Assembly: GCF_000770795.1 (NCBI RefSeq)
Contig: NZ_JRKJ01000002.1
Span: forward strand, 62,001-126,000
DNA: 64,000 nucleotides
DNA from: Lysobacter dokdonensis DS-58
Lineage (GTDB): Bacteria > Pseudomonadota > Gammaproteobacteria > Xanthomonadales > Xanthomonadaceae
Direction: 5' to 3'
Position 1 is the stretch's first letter. Each line of letters begins with the position of its first letter. The translations under genes were made by a program, and so were the position numbers. This document shows, piece after piece, positions 19,016 to 29,955 of the stretch. The notes beneath the pieces were generated by a model. The model searched no databases and was not told the DNA's origin. It was given only the letters and a program-made list of their open reading frames with translations.

Positions 19016-19322
19016 TCACGAAGACGGCAACACGAATTGGTGGCTCGCGACGCTGGGCCGCACCATCGTCTGGGCGCGCATGCGCGTGCGCGAGGCGGGC
19101 ACGGCCGAAGTGTTCGACAGCGACGGCAACACCCTCGCCTACGACAGCGAGGACAGCGCGCGCGCCGCGCTGATGGACGCGGAGTTCGTCGAGTACGACG
19201 GCCTGGACCGCGAAGACGCCATCGACCGCGGCTTCGACCTCGACGAAGTCGCACCGCCGCGCGCCGACACCGACGAAGCCCTGCGCGCCCGCATGGTCGT
19301 GCAACTCCCGCCGCGCCACTGA
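19008..19322 (+). CDS. Small acidic uncharacterised protein
   Basis: 104 residues, acidic and soluble, beginning MADHEDGNTNWWLATLG and rich in Asp and Glu towards the C-terminus (YDGLDREDAIDRGFDLDEV). No catalytic motif is visible. The first codons overlap the stop of the preceding membrane-protein gene, so the pair is translationally coupled and may form one complex. That is inference. Confidence 0.72.
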   Translation: MADHEDGNTNWWLATLGRTIVWARMRVREAGTAEVFDSDGNTLAYDSEDSARAALMDAEFVEYDGLDREDAIDRGFDLDEVAPPRADTDEALRARMVVQLPPRH

Positions 19323-19327
19323 GGCCC

Positions 19328-19972
19328 ATGTACACGCCGCGCGCCTTCGCATCGAACGACCCCGCCGCGCTCGACGCGTTGCTCGCCGCCGATCCGTTCG
19401 TCACGCTGGTCACCGTCGTCGATGGCGCGCCCGTCGTCAGCCATCTCCCGGTCCTGATCGAACGCGACGGCGGCCGACTCGCGCTTCGTGGCCACTGGGC
19501 GAAGCCGAACCCGCAGTCCTCGCACACCGGCCCGGCGCTGGCGATCGTGCACGGCCCGCATGCGTACGTCTCGCCGTCCTGGTACACGGACAAGGTCGAA
19601 GAAACGCGCGTGCCGACGTGGAATTACGTCGTCGCGCACCTGCACGGCACGCTCGAACGGCTGACCGGCACCGACGATCTCGCCTCCATCGTCGCCGACC
19701 TGAGCGCGCGCTTCGAAACGCAGGTGGGCGAGCAGTGGCGCTATGTCGACGACGACGCGCATCGTTCGCAGTTGCGCGGCATCGTCGGCTTCCGGCTGCA
19801 TGTCGACCGCATCGACACGAAAGTGAAGCTCAGCCAGAACCACCCCGACGCCAATCGCGAAGCCGTCATCGGCAAGCTCGGCGCCCAGGACACCGACGAC
19901 GCACGCAGCGTCGCCCAATGGATGCGCGAAGCGCTCGCCGCGTCGCGCGCCGGAGACCGACATGGATCTTGA
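19328..19972 (+). CDS. FMN-binding negative transcriptional regulator family protein (PaiB-like)
   Basis: 214 residues with the split-barrel flavin-binding pattern of the PaiB family: MYTPRAFASNDPAAL, SHLPVLIERDGG, GHWAKPNPQ, AYVSPSWY, VPTWNYVVAHLHG and KLSQNHPDANREAVI. B. subtilis PaiB represses sporulation and protease genes; for most homologues the function is untested and simple flavin binding is all the fold implies. The start follows GAGG only three bases away. The gene overlaps the SDR gene that follows by 11 bases, so it may belong to the start of the kynurenine transcript. Confidence 0.88.
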   Translation: MYTPRAFASNDPAALDALLAADPFVTLVTVVDGAPVVSHLPVLIERDGGRLALRGHWAKPNPQSSHTGPALAIVHGPHAYVSPSWYTDKVEETRVPTWNYVVAHLHGTLERLTGTDDLASIVADLSARFETQVGEQWRYVDDDAHRSQLRGIVGFRLHVDRIDTKVKLSQNHPDANREAVIGKLGAQDTDDARSVAQWMREALAASRAGDRHGS

Positions 19973-20747
19973 TCTCACCGGCAAGCACGCGCTCGTGTGC
20001 GGCGCCTCGGAAGGCATCGGCCGCGCCGCCGCGCGCGAACTCGCGCTGCTCGGCGCCGATGTCACGCTGCTCGCGCGGCGCGCCGACGTGCTCGAAACGC
20101 TCGCCGACGAGCTGCCCCGCAGCGATGGCCAGCAACACGCCTGGATTTCCGCCGACGTGCTCGACACCGATCGCCTTCGCGCGCAAGCGCAGGCCCTTGC
20201 TGCCGGAAAGCCCGTGCACATCCTCGTGAACAACACCGGCGGCCCGCCGGGCGGTCCGGTCAACGCCGCCGAAAGCGACGCATTCGAGCGCGCGTTCCGC
20301 CAGCACCTGCTCGCCAACCAGGCGCTCGCGCAGGCCGTGTTGCCCGGCATGCGCGCCGCGCGGTTCGGCCGCATCGTCAATGTCATTTCGACTTCGGTGA
20401 AAGAACCGATCGCGGGCCTGGGCGTGTCGAACACCATCCGCGGCGCGGTGGCCAGCTGGGCGAAGACGCTGGCGACCGAAGTCGGCGGCGACGGCATCAC
20501 CGTCAACAACGTGCTGCCCGGTTACACGCGCACGCAACGGCTCGACCAGATCCTCGGCGACCGCGCAAAGGCCACCGGCCAACCGGAAGACGCCATCGCG
20601 AAGGGCATGCTTGCCACGGTACCCGCGGGGCGTTTCGCCGATGCATCCGAACTCGGCGCGGTGATCGCGTTCCTGTGTTCCCCCGCGGCGGGGTACATCA
20701 ACGGCGTGAACCTGCCAGTCGACGGCGGGCGCACGAAGTCGCTGTAA
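19962..20747 (+). CDS. Atypical short-chain dehydrogenase/reductase lacking YxxxK
   Basis: 261 residues. The Rossmann dinucleotide motif is GASEGIG at 14-20, and NNTGG is at 90-94 in place of NNAG. The C-terminal GYINGVNLPVDGG segment is typical of FabG-like SDRs. After the expected catalytic Ser (ISTS, 142-145) the Tyr and Lys positions are Ser156 and Arg160 (SNTIR). The classical Ser-Tyr-Lys triad is therefore not present. Such YxxxK-less SDRs are known as a subgroup whose chemistry is unclear. It overlaps the PaiB-like gene and is followed after 10 bp by the semialdehyde dehydrogenase, so a link to kynurenine breakdown is plausible but unproven. Confidence 0.85.
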   Translation: MDLDLTGKHALVCGASEGIGRAAARELALLGADVTLLARRADVLETLADELPRSDGQQHAWISADVLDTDRLRAQAQALAAGKPVHILVNNTGGPPGGPVNAAESDAFERAFRQHLLANQALAQAVLPGMRAARFGRIVNVISTSVKEPIAGLGVSNTIRGAVASWAKTLATEVGGDGITVNNVLPGYTRTQRLDQILGDRAKATGQPEDAIAKGMLATVPAGRFADASELGAVIAFLCSPAAGYINGVNLPVDGGRTKSL

Positions 20748-20757
20748 GCTGATCGCC

Positions 20758-22179
20758 ATGCGCCTTACGCACTGGATCGACGGGCAAGCACGCGAGGCGG
20801 CCAGTGGCCGCTGGATCGACGTGTTCGACCCCGCCACCGCGCAACCCTACGGCCAGGTCGCCGCCGGCGATGCGCGCGACGTCGATGCCGCCCTCGCCGC
20901 CGCCGAACGTGCATTCCCCGCATGGTCGCGCCTGCCGAACAGCGAACGCGCTCGTTGGATGGAACGCCTGGCCGATGCGGTCGAAGCGCGCCTGGATGAC
21001 TTCGCGCACGCCGAATCGCGCGACGGCGGCAAGCCCCTGCGTCTCGCACGCGAAATCGAAATCCCGCGCGCGATCAGCAACCTGCGCTTCTTCGCGCACG
21101 CCGCGACGCAATTCTCCAGCGAGTCGCACCACGGCCAGGCCGGGCTGAATTACACATTGCGGCAACCGCTCGGCATCGTCGGCACGATCTCGCCGTGGAA
21201 TCTGCCGCTGTATCTGTTCACCTGGAAGATCGCGCCCGCGCTCGCGGCCGGCAACACGGTGGTTGCCAAACCCTCGGAAGTCACGCCGCACACGGCGACG
21301 ATGCTCGCGCAGCTCGCGGCGGAGATCGGATTCCCGAAAGGCGTACTCAACATCGTGCACGGGCTCGGGCCCGACGTCGGCGAGCCGCTCGTGCTCGATC
21401 CGCGCACGAAGGCGATCTCCTTCACCGGCAGCACCGCGGTCGGCAAGCGCATCGCCACCCTCGCCGCGCCGTTGCTGAAGAAAGTCTCGCTCGAGCTCGG
21501 TGGCAAGAATCCGACGCTCGTCTTCGCCGACAGCGACTGGGAATCGCAACTCGACGTGATCGTGCGTTCGGCCTTCCAGAACAGCGGCCAGATCTGCCTG
21601 TGCGGCTCGCGCATCCTCGTCGAGCGGCGCATCTACGCCGAATTCCGCGATGCCTTCGTCGAGCGCGCGCTTGCCCTGCGCGTCGGCGACCCGATGGATC
21701 CGGACGTCGACCTCGGCCCGCTGGTGTCGCAGGCGCACTTCGACAAGGTGATGGCCGCCATCGGCCGCGCGAAAGTCGAAGGCGGCCAGCTGCGCTGCGG
21801 CGGCAATGCGTTGAAGCGCCCGGGCTGGTTCATCGCGCCGACGGTCATCGACGGCCTCGGGCCGGATTGCGCGACCAACACCGACGAGATATTCGGGCCT
21901 GTCGCCACGCTGCAACACTTCGAGAACGACGACGAAGCGGTGGATCGCGCGAACTGCGGCGATTACGGCCTGTCGGCGTCGGTGTGGACCCGCGATCTCA
22001 ATCGCGCGCATCGCGTCGCCGCGCGACTGCGCGTGGGCATGGTGTGGATCAATACCTGGCTGATGCGCGACCTGCGCACGCCGTTCGGCGGCATGGGCCA
22101 ATCGGGCCTGGGCCGCGAGGGAGGACTGGAAGCGATGCGTTTCTTCACCGACCCGCGGAACGTGGGGATTGCCCTGTGA
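20758..22179 (+). CDS. Aldehyde dehydrogenase, probable 2-aminomuconate-6-semialdehyde dehydrogenase
   Basis: 473 residues, ALDH superfamily. The general base is Glu246 (LELGGKNP) and the catalytic thiol is Cys280 (NSGQICLCGSR). The cofactor lobe has TISPWNLPLY and SFTGSTAVGK. Homologues act on 2-hydroxymuconic or 2-aminomuconic semialdehyde with NAD. The neighbouring RidA-type deaminase and 3-hydroxyanthranilate dioxygenase, plus the ACMS decarboxylase further on, make 2-aminomuconate semialdehyde the likely substrate. The stop overlaps the GTG start of the carbonic anhydrase gene. Confidence 0.9.
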   Translation: MRLTHWIDGQAREAASGRWIDVFDPATAQPYGQVAAGDARDVDAALAAAERAFPAWSRLPNSERARWMERLADAVEARLDDFAHAESRDGGKPLRLAREIEIPRAISNLRFFAHAATQFSSESHHGQAGLNYTLRQPLGIVGTISPWNLPLYLFTWKIAPALAAGNTVVAKPSEVTPHTATMLAQLAAEIGFPKGVLNIVHGLGPDVGEPLVLDPRTKAISFTGSTAVGKRIATLAAPLLKKVSLELGGKNPTLVFADSDWESQLDVIVRSAFQNSGQICLCGSRILVERRIYAEFRDAFVERALALRVGDPMDPDVDLGPLVSQAHFDKVMAAIGRAKVEGGQLRCGGNALKRPGWFIAPTVIDGLGPDCATNTDEIFGPVATLQHFENDDEAVDRANCGDYGLSASVWTRDLNRAHRVAARLRVGMVWINTWLMRDLRTPFGGMGQSGLGREGGLEAMRFFTDPRNVGIAL

Positions 22180-22841
22180 CCCGCAAACTCGACGACTTGC
22201 TGCGCAACAACCGGGAATGGGCCGAACAGGTCCGTCGCGACGACCCGACCTTCTTCAAGCGCCTGTCCGCGCAGCAATCGCCGAAGTACCTGTGGATCGG
22301 GTGCTCGGATTCGCGCGTGCCTGCCAACCAGATCATGCGGCTCGATCCGGGCGAGGTATTCGTCCACCGCAACATCGCCAATGTCGTCGTGCATGCGGAC
22401 CTCAACTGCCTGTCTGTCATCCAGTTCGCCGTGGACATGCTGAAGGTCGAGCACATCCTGGTCACGGGCCACTACGGCTGCGGCGGCGTGCAGGCCGCCA
22501 TGACCGGCGCGCGCATCGGGCTCGCCGACAACTGGCTGCGCCACGTCGGCGACGTGGCCAACAAGCATGCGGCGCTGCTGGAGGAAGTGGATCTCGATTC
22601 GCTGCGCCACGCGCGCCTGTGCGAACTCAATGTCATCGAGCAGGTCGTCAACGTGTGCCAGACCACCATCGTGCAGGATGCATGGGCGCGCGGGCAGGCG
22701 CTGAGCGTGCACGGCTGGTGCTATTCGCTGCTCGACGGGCGCGTCAACGACCTCGGGCTCGGCGTGGCCACGCCCGACGAACTGCAACCGGCATACGACG
22801 CGGCCATCGCGCGTATCCGTACCTCGAAGGCACGCGCATGA
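22176..22841 (+). CDS. can: Beta-class carbonic anhydrase
   Basis: 221 residues, matching E. coli Can (220). The zinc ligands are Cys43 (GCSDSR), His99 and Cys102 (GHYGCGG); Asp45 and Arg47 form the catalytic dyad. It interconverts CO2 and bicarbonate. It starts with GTG inside the TGA of the aldehyde dehydrogenase gene and ends in an ATGA overlap with the deaminase gene, so it is built into the kynurenine operon. The pathway releases CO2 at the ACMS decarboxylase step, which would give it a substrate; that connection is inferred. Confidence 0.95.
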   Translation: MTRKLDDLLRNNREWAEQVRRDDPTFFKRLSAQQSPKYLWIGCSDSRVPANQIMRLDPGEVFVHRNIANVVVHADLNCLSVIQFAVDMLKVEHILVTGHYGCGGVQAAMTGARIGLADNWLRHVGDVANKHAALLEEVDLDSLRHARLCELNVIEQVVNVCQTTIVQDAWARGQALSVHGWCYSLLDGRVNDLGLGVATPDELQPAYDAAIARIRTSKARA

Positions 22842-23272
22842 GCGACGTGATCCAGGCTGCCAGCGCTCCGAAGCCCGTGGGCGTGTATCCGCACGCGCGG
22901 CGCGTGGGCGATCTGTTGTTCCTTTCCGGCATCGGCCCGCGCGATCCGGCGACCAACGAAATCGCCGGCAACGAGTATTTCGCCGACGGCCGCCTGCGCA
23001 AGTACGACATCGAAGCGCAGGCGCGCGCGGTGTTCGCCAACGTGCGGGCGGTGCTCACCGAGAGCGGCGCCCGTTGGGAAGACCTCGTCGACGTCACGGT
23101 GTACCTCACCGACATGGCGCGCGACTTCAAGGCCTACAACGCCATCTGGGCCGAGCACTTCGCCGATCCGGCGAGCGCGCCTTGCCGCACCACGCTGGGC
23201 ATCACCGCGTTGCCCACGCCGATCGCGATCGAACTCAAGTGCGTCGCCGCGTTGCGGCGCGCGGAGGACTGA
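22838..23272 (+). CDS. RidA-family protein, probable 2-aminomuconate deaminase
   Basis: 144 residues, RidA/YjgF fold: [46 protein letters not shown], and [22 protein letters not shown] with the conserved arginine and glutamate of the trimer-interface pocket. Stand-alone members in meta-cleavage operons deaminate 2-aminomuconate to 4-oxalocrotonate, and the neighbours here fit that role better than general enamine detoxification. It starts in an ATGA overlap with the carbonic anhydrase gene and is followed after 2 bp by the dioxygenase. Confidence 0.88.
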   Translation: MSDVIQAASAPKPVGVYPHARRVGDLLFLSGIGPRDPATNEIAGNEYFADGRLRKYDIEAQARAVFANVRAVLTESGARWEDLVDVTVYLTDMARDFKAYNAIWAEHFADPASAPCRTTLGITALPTPIAIELKCVAALRRAED

Positions 23273-23274
23273 CC

Positions 23275-23805
23275 ATGCTCCCCGCCCCGCTCGACTTGCA
23301 GGCCTGGATCGAGGAACACCGCCATCTGTTGAAGCCGCCGGTGGGCAACAAGGTGGTGTTCGACGGCGATTTCATCGTCATGGTCGTCGGCGGCCCGAAC
23401 CAGCGCACCGACTATCACTGGGACGAAGGCGCCGAGTGGTTCTACCAGCTCGAAGGCGAAATGATCCTGCGGATCCAGGAAGACGGCGCGGTGCGCGACA
23501 TCCCGATCCGCGCGGGCCAGACCTTCCTGCTGCCGCCGCGCGTGCCGCATTCGCCGCAGCGCATGCCCGATTCGGTGGGCCTCGTCATCGAACGCAAGCG
23601 CCTGCCGCATGAAGAAGACGGCCTGCTGTGGTTCTGCGAGCAGTGCAACGCAAAGTTGTACGAGGAGTTCTTCAAGCTGGTGAACATCGAGCTGGATTTC
23701 CCGCCCGTGTTCGACCGGTTCTATTCCTCGCGCGAACACCGCACATGCAAACAGTGCGGGCATCTGAATCCGGCGCCCTCGAAATACGTGATGCCCGATA
23801 CCTGA
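23275..23805 (+). CDS. nbaC: 3-hydroxyanthranilate 3,4-dioxygenase
   Basis: 176 residues, the bacterial length. The ferrous iron ligands are His48 and Glu54 ([12 protein letters not shown]) and His92 (VPHSPQR); Arg44 and Arg96 are the substrate-binding arginines. The C-terminal rubredoxin-like iron site has Cys121/Cys124 (CEQC) and Cys158/Cys161 (CKQC). It opens 3-hydroxyanthranilate to 2-amino-3-carboxymuconate semialdehyde (ACMS). GGAGG lies eight bases before the ATG, inside the end of the deaminase gene. It is the last gene of the first half of the pathway; the next gene points the other way. Confidence 0.96.
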   Translation: MLPAPLDLQAWIEEHRHLLKPPVGNKVVFDGDFIVMVVGGPNQRTDYHWDEGAEWFYQLEGEMILRIQEDGAVRDIPIRAGQTFLLPPRVPHSPQRMPDSVGLVIERKRLPHEEDGLLWFCEQCNAKLYEEFFKLVNIELDFPPVFDRFYSSREHRTCKQCGHLNPAPSKYVMPDT

Positions 23806-23824
23806 TCGTCAACGGGCATGGCGC

Positions 23825-24712
23825 TCACTCAGCGCAGATATCGCGCCACATCGCGTAAGCCACGCCGAACATCCAGATGTAGGCGCCGAGCGCGAAGAAG
23901 ATGTACAGCGGCACCAGCAACACCCCCGCGAGCCAAGCGCCGACGAACTTCGCGACCAGGCCGAGCACCATCGCCAGGAGCAGGAAGACGATCACCAGCA
24001 CGACGGTGAGCAAGGCTGCGCCGATCACGAACACGAGGATCGCGGGGAGGTTCTTCACCATGCCCGTGAACGCGTCGACGAACGCACCGAGCACCGGGCG
24101 CCGCCCGTTCGCGACCTGCCCGTAACCGATCGCCCATACCGAAGCGACCACCACCCCGATGACGCTGGCGACACCGAAAGCGCGCCAGAAGCCCGGCGGC
24201 GTCGTCTCCATCCGCATCGGTTGACCCTGCGACAGCGACTCGATGTACACCGTGCGCATCTCATCGCCTGCGGCCAGCACGACCAGCGCGATGCCGACGA
24301 TGTAAACCAGCCACATCATGAGCGCGAACCCGATCACCGGCTTCCACGCACCGTTGCGATACGGCGCGAAGATCTCGCGCGCCTTCGCGCCGCGGCCGGT
24401 CTCGATGGCATGGATGACCTGCAGGAAACCCGCGAACACCGGCGAGAGCGCAAGCCCGACCAGCAGCGATACCCCGAACGCGATCCCCGTGGCCACCGTG
24501 CTGTTGCGGAAGAAGTACTGCAAGGCGAAGGTGACCAGGCTCGGCACGAGCCCGATGAGCAGCACCATCGCCGCCGCGAGCACCAGCGTGCCCGGGCTGC
24601 GTCCGCCGAGGTTGATGGCGTCGCGCAGCCACCGGATGCCGGCGAGCGGCGACGTCGTTCGTGTTGCCATGTGCGTGGAAGCCCGAGTCCCCAAGTCCGG
24701 CGATTGGGCCAT
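23825..24712 (-). CDS. Multi-pass membrane protein resembling the BPSS1780 family
   Basis: 295 residues with about six hydrophobic segments and few charged loops. The N-terminal GIRWLRDAINLGGRSPG stretch, then four to five long hydrophobic helices and an end YIWMFGVAYAMWRDI, resemble BPSS1780-type membrane proteins, whose role is unknown. The start is uncertain: ATG at 24712 or the in-frame ATG at 24670, neither with a clear ribosome-binding site. The long form is given because it leaves a normal 21-bp gap to the upstream gene. It converges with the dioxygenase gene, 19 bp apart. Confidence 0.75.
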   Translation of the reverse strand: MAQSPDLGTRASTHMATRTTSPLAGIRWLRDAINLGGRSPGTLVLAAAMVLLIGLVPSLVTFALQYFFRNSTVATGIAFGVSLLVGLALSPVFAGFLQVIHAIETGRGAKAREIFAPYRNGAWKPVIGFALMMWLVYIVGIALVVLAAGDEMRTVYIESLSQGQPMRMETTPPGFWRAFGVASVIGVVVASVWAIGYGQVANGRRPVLGAFVDAFTGMVKNLPAILVFVIGAALLTVVLVIVFLLLAMVLGLVAKFVGAWLAGVLLVPLYIFFALGAYIWMFGVAYAMWRDICAE

Positions 24713-24733
24713 GCCGTTGCGGTCGCACGCAAG

Positions 24734-25258
24734 CTACTGGACGAAGGCGACCTCCATCGCATCGTCCGTCCGCGTCGCGCGTACCTTCAGGACCTTGCGC
24801 TGCCCACCCGCGGACGCCGTGAGTTGCGCCTCGCCCGGTTCGCGCACGACGAGGGTGACCTGCCCCGCCGCGTCGTGGCTGATGGCGATCATGTTCGGAT
24901 CGCTCGTCGACCAATCGCCGCTGAGGTCGGTGCGCGTGCCATCGTCGCCGACCTGCTGCAATTTCGCCTGCGCGGTGTACTCCCTGCCCGCCTGCGCGAA
25001 AGCGAATTTCGGCGGCGAGACCCACCGCTCGCCCAGGTAATGGCCGCGCGTGATGTCGGTGGGCAGCTTGAAGGCGACGACCATGCGTTGTTGCGGTTGC
25101 GCCGGCGTTTCGAATGCGGCGTCGGAGACTTTCGCAGGCGCGACGGGCGCGGGCGCGACGGACACGGGCGCCACGCGCGGATGCCGCCACGCCGTGGCGA
25201 TGGCGAACGCCGCCGCGATCAACACGACCCCGAGGACCACTCGACCGGCAGTGCGCAT
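24734..25258 (-). CDS. Exported or anchored protein with Big-like Ig domain
   Basis: 174 residues. An N-terminal hydrophobic segment (about 5-24) is an anchor or uncleaved signal, followed by a Pro/Ala/Val-rich linker. The C-terminal half (about 105-170) has the pattern of bacterial Ig-like (Big-2 type) domains: WSTSDPNMIAI, then GQVTLVVREPGEAQLTAS and KVLKVRAT. No enzyme motif is seen. It lies four bases downstream of the diheme-protein stop, so the two may be cotranscribed and work in the periplasm together. Confidence 0.7.
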   Translation of the reverse strand: MRTAGRVVLGVVLIAAAFAIATAWRHPRVAPVSVAPAPVAPAKVSDAAFETPAQPQQRMVVAFKLPTDITRGHYLGERWVSPPKFAFAQAGREYTAQAKLQQVGDDGTRTDLSGDWSTSDPNMIAISHDAAGQVTLVVREPGEAQLTASAGGQRKVLKVRATRTDDAMEVAFVQ

Positions 25259-25262
25259 CGCG

Positions 25263-28766
<3,504 letters not shown>

Positions 28767-29000
28767 GTCCCTGCCCCTCCGCCATTCATCGTCGCAAGCG
28801 ACTGTCCGGCGACTTTGCGCATCCTGTGCGCCTGCCCGTGAGCCTGGCGTGCTAACGCACCGTGACGCGCGTGTGTTCGTCGGATTCAAACGCCGCCCGT
28901 CGGGCATGCCGGTCAGCGCGCGTTGCGCGCGCAGGGAACATTTTTCCGATCAGTCACCTGAATGCGCGACAGACGCGGTCGGGCGTGGAAATCGGGGCGC
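28767..29000. other. Non-coding gap upstream of the diheme protein gene
   Basis: 234 bp with no supported gene. It should hold the promoter of the diheme-protein gene on the minus strand and the terminator of the 29001-29516 gene. I see no clear hexamer pair and no T-tailed hairpin. Confidence 0.5.
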
Positions 29001-29516
29001 TCACAGCCGCGGTGGTGTCCAGTCGGCATGGCGCACGTAGGCCGGCGTGCGCTCGTCCTTGTGCCGCGCGCATTGGCGCGCGAGCCATTCGAACCACTCC
29101 GCCCAGGACGGTTGTTGCTGCACCTCGCGCGTGTGGATCAACCACGGCCCCAGCTTGCGCCACATCACGACGATGATGCCGCCGGCCAGTTCGACCACCA
29201 GCGCGAACGGCACGACGCGCCGATAGACCAGCATGCCGAGCGTCTCGAACGTCGTGCACACCAGCACGCCCGCGTACTCCGCTTCGAAGCCCTTCTCCCG
29301 CAACTGCTCGACCGACACGCCGTCGGGCATTTCCATCAGGATCGTCAACGCCCGCGCAAGCTCCGCGCCGATGAAGGTGCGCATCACCTCCGCGATGGCC
29401 GCGTCCTGCCGTTGCCGCTTGTATTCGAAGAATTGGATCAGCGCAAAGATCGTGCCGCCCACGACCGTCGCCGCGCCGACGGCCTGCGCGAGATTGCCCA
29501 GGTCCTGGAGGTCCAT
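29001..29516 (-). CDS. Uncharacterised membrane-associated protein
   Basis: 171 residues. A hydrophobic segment at about 12-29 (VGAATVVGGTIFALIQFF) is followed by a charged helical region (YKRQRQDAAIAEVMRTF) and a second hydrophobic stretch at about 101-117 (VVPFALVVELAGGIIVVMW). This layout resembles DUF4760-type proteins, but I cannot confirm the family. The C-terminus is basic. It is divergent from the 29619 gene. No function is proposed. Confidence 0.7.
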   Translation of the reverse strand: MDLQDLGNLAQAVGAATVVGGTIFALIQFFEYKRQRQDAAIAEVMRTFIGAELARALTILMEMPDGVSVEQLREKGFEAEYAGVLVCTTFETLGMLVYRRVVPFALVVELAGGIIVVMWRKLGPWLIHTREVQQQPSWAEWFEWLARQCARHKDERTPAYVRHADWTPPRL

Positions 29517-29618
29517 GCCGGGGCCGAACGCGGGAAGCGCGATCGGCCGGCAACCAAACTATATGGATGGGTAACGGCGGCTGTCCGCTGGCGCCCATCC
29601 GATGCGTCTTGAAGCGCA

Positions 29619-29948
29619 ATGGGCACCCTCCACACCCTCAAGACCTGCCGGACCGCGGCCGATGCGCCGGTGGTCGTGACGCCGCACGGGTTCGCGTGCG
29701 GGGATGCGTTCGTCGCATGGCAGACCGTGTGCGAGATCCGGGCGTGGCAGTGCGACCACGCGACCGACAGCGAGGGCTATCTCGCCTTCACCGTCGGAGG
29801 GCACGCGCTCGCCGTCGGCGAGACGCGTGATGGGTTCGCCGCGCTGGAGGCGGCGATGATCGCGGCGTTCCCCGCGACCGCGCATTGGCGCGATCGCGTG
29901 TTGGCGCCACCGCTCGAGCGGAACGAGACGGTGTTGTTCCGGCGCTGA
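29619..29948 (+). CDS. Small uncharacterised soluble protein
   Basis: 109 residues, no signal peptide or membrane segment. The sequence alternates short strands (VCEIRAWQCDHATDSEGYLAFTVGGHALAVGE) with an amphipathic helix near 70-85. No family recognised. It is the only plus-strand gene inside the block that splits the kynurenine genes. Its TGA is directly followed by the stop of the converging FG-GAP gene. Confidence 0.6.
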   Translation: MGTLHTLKTCRTAADAPVVVTPHGFACGDAFVAWQTVCEIRAWQCDHATDSEGYLAFTVGGHALAVGETRDGFAALEAAMIAAFPATAHWRDRVLAPPLERNETVLFRR

Positions 29949-29955
29949 TCAGCGC
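29942..29955. repeat. 14-bp palindrome containing two convergent stop codons
   Basis: GCGCTGATCAGCGC is a perfect palindrome whose centre TGATCA supplies the stop of the plus-strand gene (29946-29948) and, read from the other strand, the stop of the FG-GAP gene (29949-29951). It could be a small shared hairpin; there is no T-run. Confidence 0.5.
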
